64,000 bases of DNA from Brevibacillus porteri (GTDB lineage Bacteria; Bacillota; Bacilli; Brevibacillales; Brevibacillaceae). The notes beneath the pieces are model-generated. The model searched no databases and had not been told where the DNA came from. It saw only the letters and a list, made by a program, of their open reading frames with translations. A program made the position numbers and the translations under genes. Positions 8,406 through 16,939 of the stretch are shown here, one piece after another. Where the stretch lies: positions 1 to 64,000 of the forward strand of contig NZ_PXZO01000002.1 of NCBI RefSeq assembly GCF_003013475.1, in the 5' to 3' direction. Position 1 is the first letter of the stretch. Every line of letters starts with the position of its first letter.

Positions 8406-9872
8406 ATGAGTCAGACTGCCAAGGAAAACCGGGTACGAAAAGACGCCAAGCTATTCATAGACGGAGATTACGTGGACGCTGTTTCCGGTGAAACCTTTGA
8501 TACGATCAACCCAGCGACAAATCTCAAGCTGGCTTCTGTAGCTAATGCAAATGAACAGGATGTAAAAAGGGCGATCGACGTGGCGCAGCGTACGTTTGAG
8601 TCAGGCGTTTGGAGTGCGATGTCTGTAGATGAGCGCGCCAAGATTCTCTGCAAAATGGCTGACCTGGTGATGGAACGTGTGGACGAACTGGCTTTGGTGG
8701 AGACGCTCGATGTCGGCAAGCCGATCAAAGAAAGCCGGGGCTTTGATATTCCGAGAGCGGCGGCCAATTTGCGATTCTTTGCCGAAATGGCCAAGTACAT
8801 GGTTCATGAGCATTATGAAATGCGTCATTTTATGTCCTACGCCAAATATGCTCCGGCAGGTGTGACAAGTCTGATCATTCCATGGAATCTGCCCTTCATG
8901 CAGATGACCTGGAAAGCATCGGCGGCTTTAGCGGCAGGAAATACCGTCGTTGTAAAGCCAGCCTCGTACACGCCTCTCTCTGCGGTGATGCTCGGAGAGA
9001 TTGCCAATGAAGCAGGTCTTCCTCCTGGCGTGCTCAACATCATCACTGGTCCGGGCGGGACTGTCGGGGCTGCGATGACGACGCATCCCCATGTGCGCCG
9101 GATATCTTTTGTGGGAGAATCTAACACCGGCAAGACTGTCATGCAAAATGCCGCTTCGCAATTGATTCCGGTATCGCTCGAATTGGGAGGAAAATCAGCC
9201 AATATCGTATTTGAAGATGCCGATCTTGATGAAGCAGTAATAGGGTCGATCGAGGCAATATTCCGCAACCAGGGTGAGATTTGTCTCGCGGGATCGCGTT
9301 TATTGGTACAAGAAAGCGTATATGATCAGTTTCTGGACAAATTTGTGGCGGCTGTTCAAAAGATCAAGGTGGGAAATCCTCTGGAACCAGACACGGATAT
9401 GGGAGCATTGGTGTCCCGCAGTCACATGGAGTCGGTGGAGCACTACATTCAGCTCGGACTGGAAGAAGGAGCCAAGCTCGGTTACGGCGGAAAACGGATC
9501 AGCGGGCTGGGTGACGGCAATTTCCTAGAGCCAACCGTTCTCTATGATGTAGACAACAAAATGAGGGTGGCCCAGGAAGAAATTTTCGGTCCTGTCATCG
9601 TGATCATTCCATTCCGTACAGAAGAAGACGCTATTCGGATCGCTAATGATTCGGCTTACGGCTTGGCAGGAGTGGTTTGGACCAACGACCTGCGGCGCGC
9701 GCATCGCGTGGCTGATCGAGTGAAGTCAGGTCTTTTATGGATCAATTGCTGGTATGTCCGTGACTTGCGAACTCCGTTTGGCGGTGCCAAGGACAGCGGG
9801 ATTGGCCGCGAAGGCGGGCGTCACAGCTTCGAATTCTACTCCGAGGTCAAGACAGTCACCATGAAATTATAG
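8406..9872 (+). CDS. 2-aminomuconic 6-semialdehyde dehydrogenase
   Basis: A 488-aa NAD-dependent aldehyde dehydrogenase. The cofactor segment IIPWNLPFMQ, the catalytic glutamate E259 in LELGGKSAN and the catalytic cysteine C293 in GEICLAGSR are intact, as is the C-terminal FGGAKDSGIGREGG. Oxidising 2-aminomuconate 6-semialdehyde to 2-aminomuconate is the step expected between the ACMS decarboxylase and the deaminase, both encoded immediately upstream; closely related hydroxymuconic semialdehyde dehydrogenases act in catechol meta-cleavage. The ribosome binding site TTAGGAGGATTCCC precedes the ATG and overlaps the previous stop codon. Confidence 0.87.
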   Translation: MSQTAKENRVRKDAKLFIDGDYVDAVSGETFDTINPATNLKLASVANANEQDVKRAIDVAQRTFESGVWSAMSVDERAKILCKMADLVMERVDELALVETLDVGKPIKESRGFDIPRAAANLRFFAEMAKYMVHEHYEMRHFMSYAKYAPAGVTSLIIPWNLPFMQMTWKASAALAAGNTVVVKPASYTPLSAVMLGEIANEAGLPPGVLNIITGPGGTVGAAMTTHPHVRRISFVGESNTGKTVMQNAASQLIPVSLELGGKSANIVFEDADLDEAVIGSIEAIFRNQGEICLAGSRLLVQESVYDQFLDKFVAAVQKIKVGNPLEPDTDMGALVSRSHMESVEHYIQLGLEEGAKLGYGGKRISGLGDGNFLEPTVLYDVDNKMRVAQEEIFGPVIVIIPFRTEEDAIRIANDSAYGLAGVVWTNDLRRAHRVADRVKSGLLWINCWYVRDLRTPFGGAKDSGIGREGGRHSFEFYSEVKTVTMKL

Positions 9873-9910
9873 CGAGAAGGACAAGGACAGCAAATCAGGG
9901 AGGGAACCGT

Positions 9911-10696
9911 GTGGACAAAGAAAAGATCACGCGATTCGCCGATCATTTAGCGGCGGCGAGTCGTGAAGGGGTGGGAGTAGCACCACTCACTTTACTGGAT
10001 CCGCAAATCAGCGAGATAGAGGCATATCACGTTCAATTGAAGACGATTGAGCGAAAAGTGAAAGAAGGCGCGAAGATTAGAGGAAAGAAAATCGGCCTGA
10101 CCTCTCGTGCTATGCAGACACTGCTTGGCGTGGATCAGCCAGACTATGGACATCTTTTGGACGACATGGTGGTGGAAAACAACGGAGAACTGCCTTTCGA
10201 GTATGTCCTTTCGCCAAAGGTAGAAGCAGAAATTGCCTTCCTGCTGAAGCGCGATCTGGAAGGGCCACATGTAACCATCTATGACGTCATGATGGCAACG
10301 GAATATGTAGTGCCTGCTTTAGAAATCGTGGACAGCCGGATAGCCAACTGGCAAATCAAACTAGAAGACACAGTTGCGGACAATGCCTCTTCGGGCTTCT
10401 ATGTGCTGGGTGGGCATCCCGTGAAACCGCAAGATCTGGATCTTCCCCTAGTAGGAATGGCGTTTTACAAAAATCAGGAGCTGGTCAATACCGGTGTGGG
10501 TGCCGCCGCATTGGGCAATCCCGCATCCTGTGTGGCGTGGTTGGCGAACAAGCTGTACGAATTAGGGATTACACTCAAAGCAGGAGAAATCATCTTGTCT
10601 GGTGCGTTATCCGCAGCGGTTGAAGCTAAGCCTGGCGATGTATTTCACACACGGATTGCTGGACTTGGTTCAGTAGGAGTCAGGTTTGGCAGATAA
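9911..10696 (+). CDS. 2-oxopent-4-enoate hydratase / 4-oxalocrotonate decarboxylase family, copy 1
   Basis: A 261-aa protein of the fumarylacetoacetate-hydrolase-like family that includes MhpD, XylJ (hydratase) and XylI (decarboxylase). It starts with GTG after AGGGAGGGAACC. Family segments include GKKIGLTSRAMQ, LSPKVEAEIAFLL and VPALEIVDSRI, which carry the metal-binding acids. The operon has a second member at 12667-13461 (similar size and motifs), so one should decarboxylate 4-oxalocrotonate to 2-oxopent-4-enoate and the other should hydrate that to 4-hydroxy-2-oxovalerate. By gene order in related clusters this one is more often the hydratase, but the assignment between the two copies is not safe by eye. 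Confidence 0.82.
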   Translation: MDKEKITRFADHLAAASREGVGVAPLTLLDPQISEIEAYHVQLKTIERKVKEGAKIRGKKIGLTSRAMQTLLGVDQPDYGHLLDDMVVENNGELPFEYVLSPKVEAEIAFLLKRDLEGPHVTIYDVMMATEYVVPALEIVDSRIANWQIKLEDTVADNASSGFYVLGGHPVKPQDLDLPLVGMAFYKNQELVNTGVGAAALGNPASCVAWLANKLYELGITLKAGEIILSGALSAAVEAKPGDVFHTRIAGLGSVGVRFGR

Positions 10697-10718
10697 AAAA
10701 TAGGAAAGGAGTGCATGC

Positions 10719-11606
10719 ATGAAGAAAGTAAAAGTAGCAATACTGGGCTCGGGTAACATCGGGACAGACCTGATGATCAAGCTAGGAAGGTCGCCAGTTC
10801 TTGAACTGACGTCCATGATTGGAATCGATCCTGATTCGGATGGTCTGCATAGAGCAAAGGCAGCTGGATACTATGTATTTGACGACGGATTGAAACCGTT
10901 TTTGGAAAGCGATGCGGATCTTGCGGATATCGTCTTTGACGCTACTTCTGCCAAAGCACATATTGGGCATGCCAAGGGGCTCAGGGAGGCAAGAAAGCTC
11001 GCCATCGATCTGACGCCTGCTGCTGTAGGGCCCTATGTAGTACCATCTGTGAATCTCGGTACGCATTTGAATGAAAAGAACATCAACCTGATCACATGCG
11101 GCGGCCAGGCTACTATTCCGCTCGTTCATGCAATAGGGAGTGTGAGTCCGGTCAGCTACGCAGAGATCGTGGCCACTATTTCCAGCAAAAGCGCGGGTCC
11201 TGGCACACGTTCCAACATCGACGAATTTACGGAGACGACCGCACATGGTATCGAAGCGATCGGCGGAGCGAAGAAAGGCAAGGCGATCATCATCCTGAAT
11301 CCGGCGGAGCCGCCGATCCTGATGAGAGATACGATCTATGCAATAGTGGAGGAAGAGGCGGATCGACAGGAGATCGTGAAGGCTATTCACCAGACCGTTG
11401 CCTATATTCAATCTTTCGTTCCTGGTTACCGCCTGCGCTCAGAACCGATCTTTGATGAAAACAAAATCACCGTTTTTTTGGAAGTGGAAGGCGCGGGTGA
11501 CTACCTCCCTACGTATTCAGGCAATCTGGATATCATGACGGCGACAGCGGTGAAAGTAGCAGAGGAATATGCCCAGCATGCTGTCGGCACCGGCACGGGT
11601 ATATAG
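10719..11606 (+). CDS. mhpF: Acetaldehyde dehydrogenase (acylating)
   Basis: A 295-aa CoA-dependent acetaldehyde dehydrogenase converting acetaldehyde to acetyl-CoA. It has the N-terminal NAD-binding [14 protein letters not shown] motif, the catalytic cysteine in [13 protein letters not shown] (about residue 127) and normal family length. In this pathway it works as a channelling complex with the aldolase encoded immediately downstream (26 bp apart). A strong AAAGGAG lies before the ATG. Confidence 0.92.
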   Translation: MKKVKVAILGSGNIGTDLMIKLGRSPVLELTSMIGIDPDSDGLHRAKAAGYYVFDDGLKPFLESDADLADIVFDATSAKAHIGHAKGLREARKLAIDLTPAAVGPYVVPSVNLGTHLNEKNINLITCGGQATIPLVHAIGSVSPVSYAEIVATISSKSAGPGTRSNIDEFTETTAHGIEAIGGAKKGKAIIILNPAEPPILMRDTIYAIVEEEADRQEIVKAIHQTVAYIQSFVPGYRLRSEPIFDENKITVFLEVEGAGDYLPTYSGNLDIMTATAVKVAEEYAQHAVGTGTGI

Positions 11607-11631
11607 CCACGAATGAAAGGAGGAACCGCAT

Positions 11632-12654
11632 ATGAGTCGTGATATTGTCCTCACCGAGGTAGCGCTTCGAGATGGGAGCCATGCGATCAATCACCAGTTT
11701 ACTGTGGAGCAAGTAGTCGAGGTGGCGCGAGGATTAGATGAAGCGAACGTACCGCATATCGAAGTCTCCCATGGAGATGGATTGGCCGGATCGTCCCTGC
11801 AGTATGGGCTGTCCAGGACCCATGAACTGGAGCTGATTGAGGCTGCCGTTTCCGTTTGTAAACAAGCGAAAGTGGGCGTGCTCTTGCTGCCGGGAATCGG
11901 CACGATCAAAGATTTGAATACGGCAGCAGGGCTAGGCGTAGGCATGGCACGAATCGCCACACATGCGACCGAAGCGGACGTCTCCGCTCAGCATATTTAT
12001 CGGTCGAAAGAGCTTGGCTTGACAACAGTTGGCTTTTTGATGATGTCGCATATGGCTGCTCCGGAAAAACTGGCGGAGCAAGCAGGACTCATGCAAAGCT
12101 ATGGAGCCGATGTCGTGTACATCGTCGATTCTGCTGGCGCTCTGTTACCTGATCAAGCAGGGGAACGAGTCCGGGCATTGAAGCAATGTCTGAATATTCC
12201 TATCGGCTTCCATGCACACAACAATTTGTCTTTAGCCATGGCCAATACACTCGTCGCCATTCAAGAGGGTGCCACCTGGATTGACGGCAGTGTTCGGTGC
12301 TTGGGTGCAGGTGCGGGCAATACACAAACCGAGGTTCTCCTTGCTGTACTGGATCGAATGGGCATTCAGACGGGCGTCGATCTGTACAAAATGATGGACC
12401 TGGCAGAGGAAATCGTATCGCCGATTCTTCAAGTACCACAGGAAATTACCAGAGACGCTCTCGTTCTCGGATACGCGGGTGTCTATTCCAGCTTCCGGCT
12501 TCATGCCGAGCGTGCAGCCAGGAAGTTCGGCATCGACTCCCGGGACATTTTGATCGAGCTGGGAAGACGAAAGGCCGTGGGGGGACAAGAAGACATGATC
12601 GTGGATGTCGCAGCGGAAATCGCCCAATTGAATAGCTCTACCAAAATCAGATAG
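11632..12654 (+). CDS. dmpG: 4-hydroxy-2-oxovalerate aldolase
   Basis: A 340-aa HMGL-like (DRE-TIM) aldolase that splits 4-hydroxy-2-oxovalerate into pyruvate and acetaldehyde. The metal/substrate motif LRDGSHA near residue 12, the IGFHAHNN metal-binding histidines near residue 200 and the C-terminal communication domain that docks the dehydrogenase are present. The ATG follows AAAGGAGGAACCGCAT. It is paired with the acylating dehydrogenase just upstream, as in all known meta-cleavage pathways. Confidence 0.92.
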   Translation: MSRDIVLTEVALRDGSHAINHQFTVEQVVEVARGLDEANVPHIEVSHGDGLAGSSLQYGLSRTHELELIEAAVSVCKQAKVGVLLLPGIGTIKDLNTAAGLGVGMARIATHATEADVSAQHIYRSKELGLTTVGFLMMSHMAAPEKLAEQAGLMQSYGADVVYIVDSAGALLPDQAGERVRALKQCLNIPIGFHAHNNLSLAMANTLVAIQEGATWIDGSVRCLGAGAGNTQTEVLLAVLDRMGIQTGVDLYKMMDLAEEIVSPILQVPQEITRDALVLGYAGVYSSFRLHAERAARKFGIDSRDILIELGRRKAVGGQEDMIVDVAAEIAQLNSSTKIR

Positions 12655-12666
12655 GGGGTGATCAGC

Positions 12667-13461
12667 GTGCAATCGGAACTATTGTACAAAAGGTTGGCTC
12701 AGAAGCTGGTGGATGCGGAGTTGAATAGGGAGGAGGTCGTGAAACTGACGGCTGAATACCCCGAGCTGACAGTGGAAGATGGATATCGTATCCAAAGTGA
12801 ACTGGTCTCCCTCAAGCTTGAGCAGGGACATCGAATCTTTGCCTCTAAAATGGGTTTGACCAGTCTGGCAAAAATGAAGCAGATGAATGTGCACGAACCG
12901 ATTCGGGGCTACATTTTTGACTATATGAATATCGAGGACGGCATTCTGCCGATCAATGAATTGATTCATCCCAAGGTGGAAGCGGAAATCGCCTTTGTTT
13001 TGAGTGAGGATTTGGAAGGTCCCGGCATCAATGAGGCTCATGTCCTGACATCCACTGACTATGTGGTTCCCGCACTGGAGATTATCGACAGCAGGTATGC
13101 GCAGTTCCAGTTTACCTTGCCTGATGTCATTGCCGACAATGCTTCGTCTTCCCGCGTGTTTATCGGATCGACGTGGAGAAAGCCTGATGAACTTGAACTC
13201 GATTTGGTAGGTGTTACTCTTTCGATCAATGGCGAGCTCAAAGACTTGGGGGCTGGTGCGGCAGTTCTCGGTCATCCAGCCCACTCGGTCGCGATGCTGG
13301 CGAACATGCTTGCTCGCGAAGGACGGAAGCTGCACAAGGGAGATTTGATTTTGTCCGGGGGCATTACCGGTTCCCACCAGCTACGGGAAGGGGATGTCGT
13401 AAGCGCCAAATGGGGTGGCCTCGGAAGCATTGAGTTTGTGGTGAAAAAGGATAGGCAGTAA
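12667..13461 (+). CDS. 4-oxalocrotonate decarboxylase / 2-oxopent-4-enoate hydratase family, copy 2
   Basis: A 264-aa paralogue of the protein at 9911-10696, with the same signature blocks (KMGLTSLAKMKQM, HPKVEAEIAFVL, VPALEIIDSRY). GTG at 12667 was chosen over GTG at 12658 because AGGGGGTGAT then sits at the right distance. It is the last gene of the operon and is followed by a strong terminator. It is probably the 4-oxalocrotonate decarboxylase, complementing the first copy as hydratase, but the two roles could be exchanged. No tautomerase gene is present, which is as expected when the deaminase yields the keto acid directly. Confidence 0.82.
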   Translation: MQSELLYKRLAQKLVDAELNREEVVKLTAEYPELTVEDGYRIQSELVSLKLEQGHRIFASKMGLTSLAKMKQMNVHEPIRGYIFDYMNIEDGILPINELIHPKVEAEIAFVLSEDLEGPGINEAHVLTSTDYVVPALEIIDSRYAQFQFTLPDVIADNASSSRVFIGSTWRKPDELELDLVGVTLSINGELKDLGAGAAVLGHPAHSVAMLANMLAREGRKLHKGDLILSGGITGSHQLREGDVVSAKWGGLGSIEFVVKKDRQ

Positions 13462-13468
13462 GGCGAAA

Positions 13469-13517
13469 AGCCGAGAAGAATGCAGGAAGTTATCCCGTAT
13501 TCTCTCGGCTCCTTTTT
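13469..13517 (+). terminator. Terminator of the anthranilate operon
   Basis: AGCCGAGA at 13469-13476 pairs with TCTCGGCT at 13503-13510, with extra pairing inside a long loop, and is followed by CCTTTTT. It starts 8 bp after the last gene of the catabolic operon. Confidence 0.8.
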
Positions 13518-13579
13518 ATGTTGGGAAGCGAATAAAACAACCACGCATAGGGGATAAGCAAATCCTCTAATGAATCATC

Positions 13580-13627
13580 TTGACAATCAGTGAAAGCAGA
13601 CGATGTTATCTAACTAACGTTAGGTAG
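13580..13627 (+). promoter_or_regulatory. Promoter and operator of the TetR-family gene
   Basis: TTGACA at 13580-13585 and TGTTAT at 13604-13609 (18-bp spacing) form a plausible promoter. Immediately downstream, CTAACTAACGTTAGGTAG at 13610-13627 is an 18-bp near-perfect palindrome (one mismatched pair) overlapping the likely start of transcription, which is where a TetR-type repressor would block its own gene. Confidence 0.55.
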
Positions 13628-13641
13628 AAAATGGTGAGGAA

Positions 13642-14253
13642 ATGAATAAAAGCGAAGCAACACGACAAAAAATTCTTGAAACGACCACATGGTTGATCGG
13701 ACAGTATGGAATTGAAAAAGCTTCACTTTCCATGATTGCTAATTCTGTAGGCATACAGAAGCCATCCATCTATTATTATTACTCTTCGAAAGAACAACTA
13801 GTAGACGCTGTATTCGCTTGGATTTTAGAAGGATATAGTTTTGAAAAATATTTTCAGATTAATGAGTATACGAAAAATAATTTTGTAGAGAAGATGATTA
13901 GTGACGGCTTGCAATTGTTGGGTGAAGAGACTACAGATACACAAATGCTTGTTGTACAGGTATTAAATGAGTTTCTTTTATATGGAAACCGAGAATCTTC
14001 CCATAATAAAGGGTACAGATTAAAAATTAAGGCCGTACAGGAAGGCTTTATTGACGGTTTTTTAAGACTACTACAAAAAGGTGAAGAATTTGGTCACACT
14101 GATTCAAAAGGCTTACGTGAAAAAGCATGTGTATTAGCGTTAACACTTGATAACTTATCAAATTATCCGATGATTGGCATTCAACTTGATGTTTCAGCTG
14201 TATGGAGAGAAACTATTACAAGTGTATTATCTAAAAAAGGAGACTTTAAATGA
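13642..14253 (+). CDS. TetR/AcrR-family transcriptional regulator
   Basis: A 203-aa protein with the N-terminal TetR helix-turn-helix: IEKASLSMIANSVGIQKPSI followed by YYYYSSKEQLVDAVF (residues about 24-55). The C-terminal ligand domain is of unknown specificity. The ATG is preceded by GGTGAGGAA, and an 18-bp palindrome overlaps its promoter, so it is probably autorepressed. It overlaps the next gene by 4 bp (ATGA) and is likely co-transcribed with it. Codon use is AT-richer than in the catabolic operon, suggesting a separate origin. Confidence 0.85.
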   Translation: MNKSEATRQKILETTTWLIGQYGIEKASLSMIANSVGIQKPSIYYYYSSKEQLVDAVFAWILEGYSFEKYFQINEYTKNNFVEKMISDGLQLLGEETTDTQMLVVQVLNEFLLYGNRESSHNKGYRLKIKAVQEGFIDGFLRLLQKGEEFGHTDSKGLREKACVLALTLDNLSNYPMIGIQLDVSAVWRETITSVLSKKGDFK

Positions 14254-14918
14254 GTGAGAATCATACATTATTAAATTTTTCAAAAACGGACAAGGTTATC
14301 TTGTGGCTTGGTTTCCCTCTTATCGGCTTAGTGTTCGGCTGGTTTCTTCCGAGTATTGCTAAATGGGGCAGTTCTTTGCCTTGGATACCTTTCCAGGGGC
14401 CCTTAAAACTCATTGCATCCTATAGTGGAGCATGGGTAGGCATTGTTACAATGATCCTTGGCTTGATTGCGGGCATTGCCTTGACTCTACTCTCTTTTCA
14501 TGAAAGCTTAGAAACGTCTGTATACGATGATAAAGTTACCTGTAAACTTAGAGATGATGAAATTCTTTTCAAAAAGAAAGATATCTCCCTTGTATTTATG
14601 GATAAAAATCAATTGGTGTTTTTAGGTAATGATGAAAAAGAACTATTTCGTTCTAAGCAAGAGCTTACTAAAAGCACAGTAGGTGCTGCATTTAGAAAAC
14701 ATGATTATGTTTGGAGCGATACCGATCCATTTCAACATGATTTTAAAATATGGGTTGTGGATTCTCCTGACCTATCTCCTGCTGCGAATGCTCTATTAAA
14801 AGCAAGGGGAATAGCAATTGAAAAAGGAAATGATAAAGAAGCTTTTCAATTGGCTCAAGAACTTTGGAAACTAAGAGTATCAGTAAAAGAAAAGGACAAA
14901 AGGCAATATTATCGATAA
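14250..14918 (+). CDS. YqeB-like membrane protein
   Basis: A 222-aa protein with two hydrophobic segments in its first 85 residues (about 17-36 and 57-82) and a soluble C-terminal domain containing VYDDKVTCKLRDDEILFKKKDI. The layout and length resemble Bacillus YqeB, a protein of unknown function. It overlaps the TetR gene by 4 bp, so it is the probable target or partner of that regulator. The biochemical role is unknown. Confidence 0.65.
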   Translation: MSENHTLLNFSKTDKVILWLGFPLIGLVFGWFLPSIAKWGSSLPWIPFQGPLKLIASYSGAWVGIVTMILGLIAGIALTLLSFHESLETSVYDDKVTCKLRDDEILFKKKDISLVFMDKNQLVFLGNDEKELFRSKQELTKSTVGAAFRKHDYVWSDTDPFQHDFKIWVVDSPDLSPAANALLKARGIAIEKGNDKEAFQLAQELWKLRVSVKEKDKRQYYR

Positions 14919-14980
14919 AAATCAACAAGTATTAACGCGTAACATGATCAAGGTTATTCTAACAAGGAGTTCAGCTTAGT

Positions 14981-15487
14981 ATGACGAATTCAGCTTGGAA
15001 AAAGTACTTGGGAGGTAAAGTTGTTTTGAATGACTATATAGGAACAATGAGAAAATACATTGGTCATGAAACTCTTTTAACCGTTGGCTGTGGGGCAATA
15101 ATCGAAGACGACTCTGGACGAATTCTACTACAACAAAAAAGAGATATTTGGGGTCTTCCTGGTGGCCTTCTGGAAATTGGGGAAACATTCGAAGAGACTG
15201 TTAGAAGGGAAGTTTTAGAGGAAACGAATCTTCAAATCAGTCAAATAAAGTTGTTTGGAATATATTCCGGTAAGAATGGCTTTGCTCAATATGCAAATGG
15301 AGACAAAGTTTTTAGTGTACAGATCATTTTTCACGTGACGAAATACGAAGGTACAGTTCAAGGAAATGAGGAAAGTACACGACTTCAATTCATACATAAA
15401 AAGGATATGCCAAGTAACCTAAACCCTCATCAAGCCCCATTTATTTTAGACTGGTTACATGGAATACAGCCACCCATAATTAAGTGA
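14981..15487 (+). CDS. Nudix hydrolase, copy 1
   Basis: A 168-aa Nudix-fold pyrophosphohydrolase. The Nudix box is complete: GLLEIGETFEETVRREVLEE (about residues 66-85), with the catalytic REVLEE core. ATG follows AAGGAGTTCAGCTTAGT. Substrate cannot be assigned; Bacillales paralogues are typically annotated only as NUDIX domain proteins. A nearly identical copy lies at 30534-31040, with nine amino-acid differences by hand count, concentrated in the first twenty residues. It is followed by a terminator at 15505-15529. Confidence 0.88.
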   Translation: MTNSAWKKYLGGKVVLNDYIGTMRKYIGHETLLTVGCGAIIEDDSGRILLQQKRDIWGLPGGLLEIGETFEETVRREVLEETNLQISQIKLFGIYSGKNGFAQYANGDKVFSVQIIFHVTKYEGTVQGNEESTRLQFIHKKDMPSNLNPHQAPFILDWLHGIQPPIIK

Positions 15488-15504
15488 GTTTTTACTTTTA
15501 TCTG

Positions 15505-15529
15505 AGGCAGCTTTAAAGGCTGCCTTTTT
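15505..15529 (+). terminator. Terminator after Nudix copy 1
   Basis: AGGCAGC at 15505-15511 pairs perfectly with GCTGCCT at 15519-15525 around a 7-nt loop, followed by a T-tract. Confidence 0.85.
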
Positions 15530-15645
15530 CAGACGCTAAATAAGCAAAGTGTTCATATTATTAATAATATTTTTGACGAAATGCTATCCAAACTTTGTAA
15601 CATAGGAAATAATCAATGTAAAAATTACGAAAGAAGGAAAATGCA

Positions 15646-16515
15646 TTGAGAACTAAAGTATACGTTTTATCTGCTTTCACTAAAAACGGAGAAGGGGGAA
15701 ACCCTGCGGGAGTAGTTCTAGATACAAAAGATCTCACAGAGAAAGATATGCAAGTTATCGCAAGTACATTAGGTTTTTCAGAGACTGCTTTTATATTCCC
15801 TTCTATAAATTCAGATTATAAAATTAGGTATTTTACACCGAATGAAGAAGTAGATGTATGTGGGCATGCCACGGTTGCAACTTTTTCCTTACTAGCTCAA
15901 AGCAGAATCGTACATCCAGGAATTTATACCACGGAAACAAAAGCGGGGGTACTACATGTACAAATTTATGAAAATCAGATGATTTTCTTACAGCAAAACC
16001 TCCCGAGTTTTTTAGAAATACTTCCTTCTAAAGAGATAATAGGATCATTACGTATAAATGAGGACCAATTAATGCCTAATATGCCTATCCAAATTGTTTC
16101 TACAGGCTTACGCGACATCATTGTACCTGTAAAAAGTCTAAAAGACTTATTAGAAATAGACCCTGATATGGAAGGCATCACTAAAATAAGTAAAAAGTAT
16201 AATGTAACGGGGTATCATTTATTTACACTAGAAACCCTACATGATTCCACAGCTCATTGTAGGAACTTTGCACCTTTATACGACATTCCTGAAGAAAGTG
16301 CTACTGGTACATCAAATGCTGCTTTAGCTTGTTACTTAGTAAAATATAATGACAAGAAAAAAAGCAGAGAAAGAACCTTTGATTTTGAACAAGGGTATAC
16401 AATGAACAGCTCCTCAGAAATTACTGTAAATGTATCTGTTCACTTAGGTGATATTATATATGTTCAGGTGGGAGGTTCTGCTTCTACATTCCAAGAAAAA
16501 TGGATTGATATTTAA
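15646..16515 (+). CDS. PhzF-family isomerase
   Basis: A 289-aa protein of the PhzF/diaminopimelate-epimerase fold. The conserved glutamate E46 (GFSETAF) corresponds to the catalytic Glu45 of PhzF, and the family segments GNPAGVVL, FTPNEEVDVCGHAT and EESATGTSNAAL are present. The start is TTG at 15646, placed 8 nt after AAGAAGG; the out-of-frame ATG just before it is not used. The natural substrate is unknown because there are no phenazine genes nearby. Codon use is AT-rich like that of the neighbouring accessory genes. Confidence 0.85.
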   Translation: MRTKVYVLSAFTKNGEGGNPAGVVLDTKDLTEKDMQVIASTLGFSETAFIFPSINSDYKIRYFTPNEEVDVCGHATVATFSLLAQSRIVHPGIYTTETKAGVLHVQIYENQMIFLQQNLPSFLEILPSKEIIGSLRINEDQLMPNMPIQIVSTGLRDIIVPVKSLKDLLEIDPDMEGITKISKKYNVTGYHLFTLETLHDSTAHCRNFAPLYDIPEESATGTSNAALACYLVKYNDKKKSRERTFDFEQGYTMNSSSEITVNVSVHLGDIIYVQVGGSASTFQEKWIDI

Positions 16516-16892
16516 GTAAAGTGATTTACATATTACTAAGTAGCTGATGAATTCTTGTCCTTCAAGATTACGCCAGATAAACAGTCCCAGTGACTGAGGA
16601 GGAGAGGAAGGACTTTTAGAAGAATGTCAGGAAATAACTTATATCGTTAGTAATAATACTATTACGGCCCTGGTTGGGAGGAGGATTGCTTGGTTTAAAT
16701 GACAAGATACCTATCTCAAAGACCGATCAATACCTGCCAAATATTCGTAGAAGGAAGAAGAAGTAAACGGGGTAATAGCAAGTTTGTGTGTGGCTATCAT
16801 CCAAAATCCCTTCCCAATGTTGCTGCACCTCAGAAGATGCAAGAATTACATTCTGTCTGATACAATATTTCAACGAACAAAAAGAGGTAAAC
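16516..16892. other. Intergenic stretch without a recognisable gene
   Basis: About 380 bp between the PhzF gene and the terminator of the convergent yaaN gene. A 63-codon minus-strand frame lies at 16727-16918 but has no convincing ribosome binding site and runs into the terminator stem, so I do not call it. Nothing else is seen. Confidence 0.5.
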
Positions 16893-16933
16893 AAAAGAGG
16901 AAACCACGTAAAGATCACTTGGTTTCCTCTTTT
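16893..16933 (-). terminator. Strong terminator of xpaC-yaaN
   Basis: A perfect 14-bp stem (AAAAGAGGAAACCA at 16893-16906, complement at 16920-16933) with a 13-nt loop. On the minus strand it follows the stop codon at 16940 and is continued by TTTTGTTT. The symmetry could also allow some function on the plus strand. Confidence 0.8.
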
Positions 16934-16939
16934 ATTTAT

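Noticed and set aside
16727..16918. 63-codon minus-strand frame
   Set aside because: No ribosome binding site and overlap with the stem of the yaaN terminator.
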